From: Alphaproteobacteria bacterium
GTDB lineage: Bacteria; Myxococcota_A; UBA796; GCA-2862545
Length of the DNA: 64,000 bases
Assembly (NCBI GenBank): GCA_020632885.1
Contig: JACKEQ010000004.1
Span: 465,277-529,276 of the forward strand
Direction: 5' to 3'
The position numbers and the translations under genes are program-made. The notes below the pieces were generated by a model. The model saw nothing but the letters and a program-made list of their open reading frames with translations, searched no databases and was not told the origin of the DNA. Of the stretch, positions 62,355 through 64,000 are shown piece after piece; positions within the stretch are counted from its first letter, which is position 1, and each line of letters begins with the position of its first letter.

Positions 62355-64000
62355 GTGATCACGGCGCTGCTGCTCCCTCTCACGGCCATGCAGGCCGAAG
62401 CCCACGAGGGCATGTGGCTCCCCGACCAGCTCCCGTTGCTGGCGGAGGAGCTGAAGAAGCAGGGCGCCACGATGCCGGCCGACCGGCTCGCGAAGGTCGA
62501 CAAGGGGCCCCTCGCAGCCATGGTGGACCTCGACGATCGCTGCTCGGGCGCCTTCGTCAGCGCCGATGGCCTGATCGCCACGGCCTACCACTGCGTCGGC
62601 GAGGCCATGCGGCACGCGAGCGACCGCGGCGAGAACCTCTTCGAGACCGGATTCTACGCGGCGGACCGGAAGGACGAGCGCTGGGCCGGGCCCACGTTCA
62701 GCGTGAAGGTCACCCTCTCGATGGAGGACGTGACCGAAGAGGTGCTCGCCGGCACGAAGAAGGTCGAGCCCGAGGAGCGGCAGAAGCGGATCGACAACCA
62801 CACGCGCGCCCTCGAGAAGCGCTGCGAGCGGCCCGGCGTGCACTGCGAGGTCATCGCGTTCGACCAGGGTGCCAGCTACAAGCTCGTGGCCCAGCAGGAG
62901 TTCAAGGACGTCCGGGTGGTCTACACGCCGCCCCGGTCGGTCGGCTACTACGGCGGCGACGCCGACAACTGGCAGTGGCCCCGCCACTCGGGCGACTTCG
63001 CGTTCCTCCGGGCCTACGCGGACTCCGAGAACCGTCCCACCGCCTACCGGGCCGACAACGCGCCCTTCAAGCCCGCCGCCTTCCTCCCGCCCGCCAAGCA
63101 GGCCCCGGAGGCCGGGGGCTTCGTGATGGTCGCGGGCTACCCGTCCGGCACGTACCGCTGGAAGTCCGCCGCCGAGATCGACTTCGCGCGCGACTCCGCC
63201 TACCCCCGCCGCATCGCCACGCTGGCCGACGTGCTGGAGATCCTCAACCGCTTCGCCGAACAGGACGAGCGCACCGCGAACATCGTGGACCCCCGCATCC
63301 TCTCGCTCAACAACCAGATGCAGTACATGCAGGGCAACCTGGACGCCTTCCGGCGCATCGACGCCAACCGTCGCAAGTGGCGGTTCGAGCGCGACCTCGC
63401 GGCCTGGATCGCGGAAGACCCCGCACGCACGGCCCAGTACGGCACGGTGCTCGACACCATCCACCGTCTCCAGGCCGAGGAGTCCAGCACGGCGGCCCGC
63501 GACCACGTGGCCACCCAGCTCCGCTCGCACTCCGTGATGTTCGACACCGGGCTCAAGCTCTACCGGCTCGCCAAGGAGTCCAACAAGCGCGACGCCGACC
63601 GGGCCAAGGGCTTCCAGGAGCGCGACCGGCCCGCGTTCGCCGACGGTCTGGACGCGGTCGACGAGCGCTACGCGTTCAAGGTCGACATGGCGATCACCCG
63701 CTACTTCCTCGACCGCCTGCTCTCGCTGCCCGACAGCATGCGCATCCCGGAGCTCGACAACTGGTTCGCATCCCAGCGCGGCGAGACCTACGACGAGCGC
63801 CTCGAGAACGCCATCACCCGGCTCTACACGTCCGGTGCGGATCTCTCGGACCCCGCCCGCCGCCGGGCCCTGATGGACACCAGCGTCTGGTACCTCGAGC
63901 GCTCGGGCAACCCGTGGTTCGAGCTCTCCGCGGCCCTCCTGCCCTACTACGAGCGCCTGGAGGGCTCCCGGGCCACCCGGAACGCCCGCTGGGCCGAGGT
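62355..64000 (+). CDS. S46-family dipeptidyl-peptidase (partial, runs off right edge)
   Basis: Exported serine exopeptidase of the DPP7/DPP11 type. Signal ITALLLPLTAMQAEA, then HEGMWLPDQLPLLAEELKKQGA, the S46 start. The catalytic His is in TAYHC (usual TNHHC or TNYHC, so one site residue is changed), followed by YYGGDADNWQWPRHSGDFAFLRAY and PAAFLPPAKQAPEAGGFVMVAGYPSGTYRW. The catalytic Ser motif GNSGSP must lie beyond 64000 and was not seen. GTG at 62355 has GAGGAGG five bases upstream. It lies 71 bases after the DUF5916 gene. Confidence 0.88.
   Translation, partial: MITALLLPLTAMQAEAHEGMWLPDQLPLLAEELKKQGATMPADRLAKVDKGPLAAMVDLDDRCSGAFVSADGLIATAYHCVGEAMRHASDRGENLFETGFYAADRKDERWAGPTFSVKVTLSMEDVTEEVLAGTKKVEPEERQKRIDNHTRALEKRCERPGVHCEVIAFDQGASYKLVAQQEFKDVRVVYTPPRSVGYYGGDADNWQWPRHSGDFAFLRAYADSENRPTAYRADNAPFKPAAFLPPAKQAPEAGGFVMVAGYPSGTYRWKSAAEIDFARDSAYPRRIATLADVLEILNRFAEQDERTANIVDPRILSLNNQMQYMQGNLDAFRRIDANRRKWRFERDLAAWIAEDPARTAQYGTVLDTIHRLQAEESSTAARDHVATQLRSHSVMFDTGLKLYRLAKESNKRDADRAKGFQERDRPAFADGLDAVDERYAFKVDMAITRYFLDRLLSLPDSMRIPELDNWFASQRGETYDERLENAITRLYTSGADLSDPARRRALMDTSVWYLERSGNPWFELSAALLPYYERLEGSRATRNARWAE

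Noticed and set aside
1..64000. tRNA, rRNA, riboswitch, prophage or transposon
   Set aside because: No cloverleaf, rRNA stretch, transposase, integrase or terminal inverted repeats were seen by eye; a covariance-model search could still find a small RNA.

Overview
The window is very GC-rich, chromosomal bacterial DNA, almost fully coding, with about 50 genes on both strands. The content points to a Gram-negative predator/soil-type lineage, most like Myxococcota or a related former deltaproteobacterial group. The signs are many lipoproteins (lipoboxes ending in Cys), Ser/Thr kinases with a DWG instead of a DFG motif, a multihaem cytochrome lipoprotein, HelD-like and SWIM-SNF2 helicases, FHA/VWA proteins, and DksA and SlyX homologues. 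This placement is inference; no rRNA or tRNA gene is present. No insertion sequence, prophage, CRISPR array or rRNA operon was seen, so the region looks like core plus lineage-specific chromosome.

Layout. 1-7.8 kb: a lipoprotein hydrolase, convergent clpS and clpA, a Tat-exported molybdopterin oxidoreductase coupled to a beta-barrel protein, a PabA/TrpG-type amidotransferase and a thiopurine methyltransferase. 8-16.5 kb: a site-2 protease fused to a rhomboid-like domain, an EEP-family phosphodiesterase and a flavin reductase in one operon; a divergent pentahaem cytochrome lipoprotein; two Cys-rich proteins; a membrane glycosyltransferase-like protein. 16.6-21.7 kb: a coupled operon of 5'-nucleotidase, MORN-repeat protein, small zinc-ribbon membrane protein and S41 protease. 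21.7-27.5 kb: a coupled operon of an unknown 690-aa protein, an FdhF/YdeP-like protein lacking its C-terminal domain, fdhD and an adenylate cyclase. 27.5-33 kb: HxlR and LysR regulators, a CPBP-type membrane protein, kptA and a coiled-coil lipoprotein. 33-41 kb: a SWIM-SNF2 helicase, then a minus-strand lipoprotein, kinase and PMGGM-repeat operon. 41-47.9 kb: lipoproteins and an HTTM-domain pair, a DksA-type regulator and an amidohydrolase. 47.9-52 kb: a three-gene FHA/FHA/VWA membrane module. 52-60 kb: gloB and slyX, a HelD-like helicase and a kinase-ATPase-TPR regulator, an MFS transporter and a DUF1993 protein. 60.2-64 kb: a DUF5916-type outer-membrane protein and the start of an S46 peptidase.

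Two window-wide patterns matter to any user. First, at least eight genes are interrupted by one-base shifts. Most are losses inside short C or G runs, and the protein continues perfectly in the next frame, so they look like consensus errors of the assembly rather than decay. Second, several genes, including both partners of divergent pairs, have a TANNNT hexamer ending 5-7 bases before the start codon and no Shine-Dalgarno sequence. That is the expected layout of leaderless transcripts.

Many genes are joined by 4-base stop/start overlaps (ATGA, GTGA, TTGA), so the operons above are likely translationally coupled. Envelope biology dominates: lipoproteins, intramembrane proteases, outer-membrane barrels, and phospho-signalling by kinases and FHA domains.
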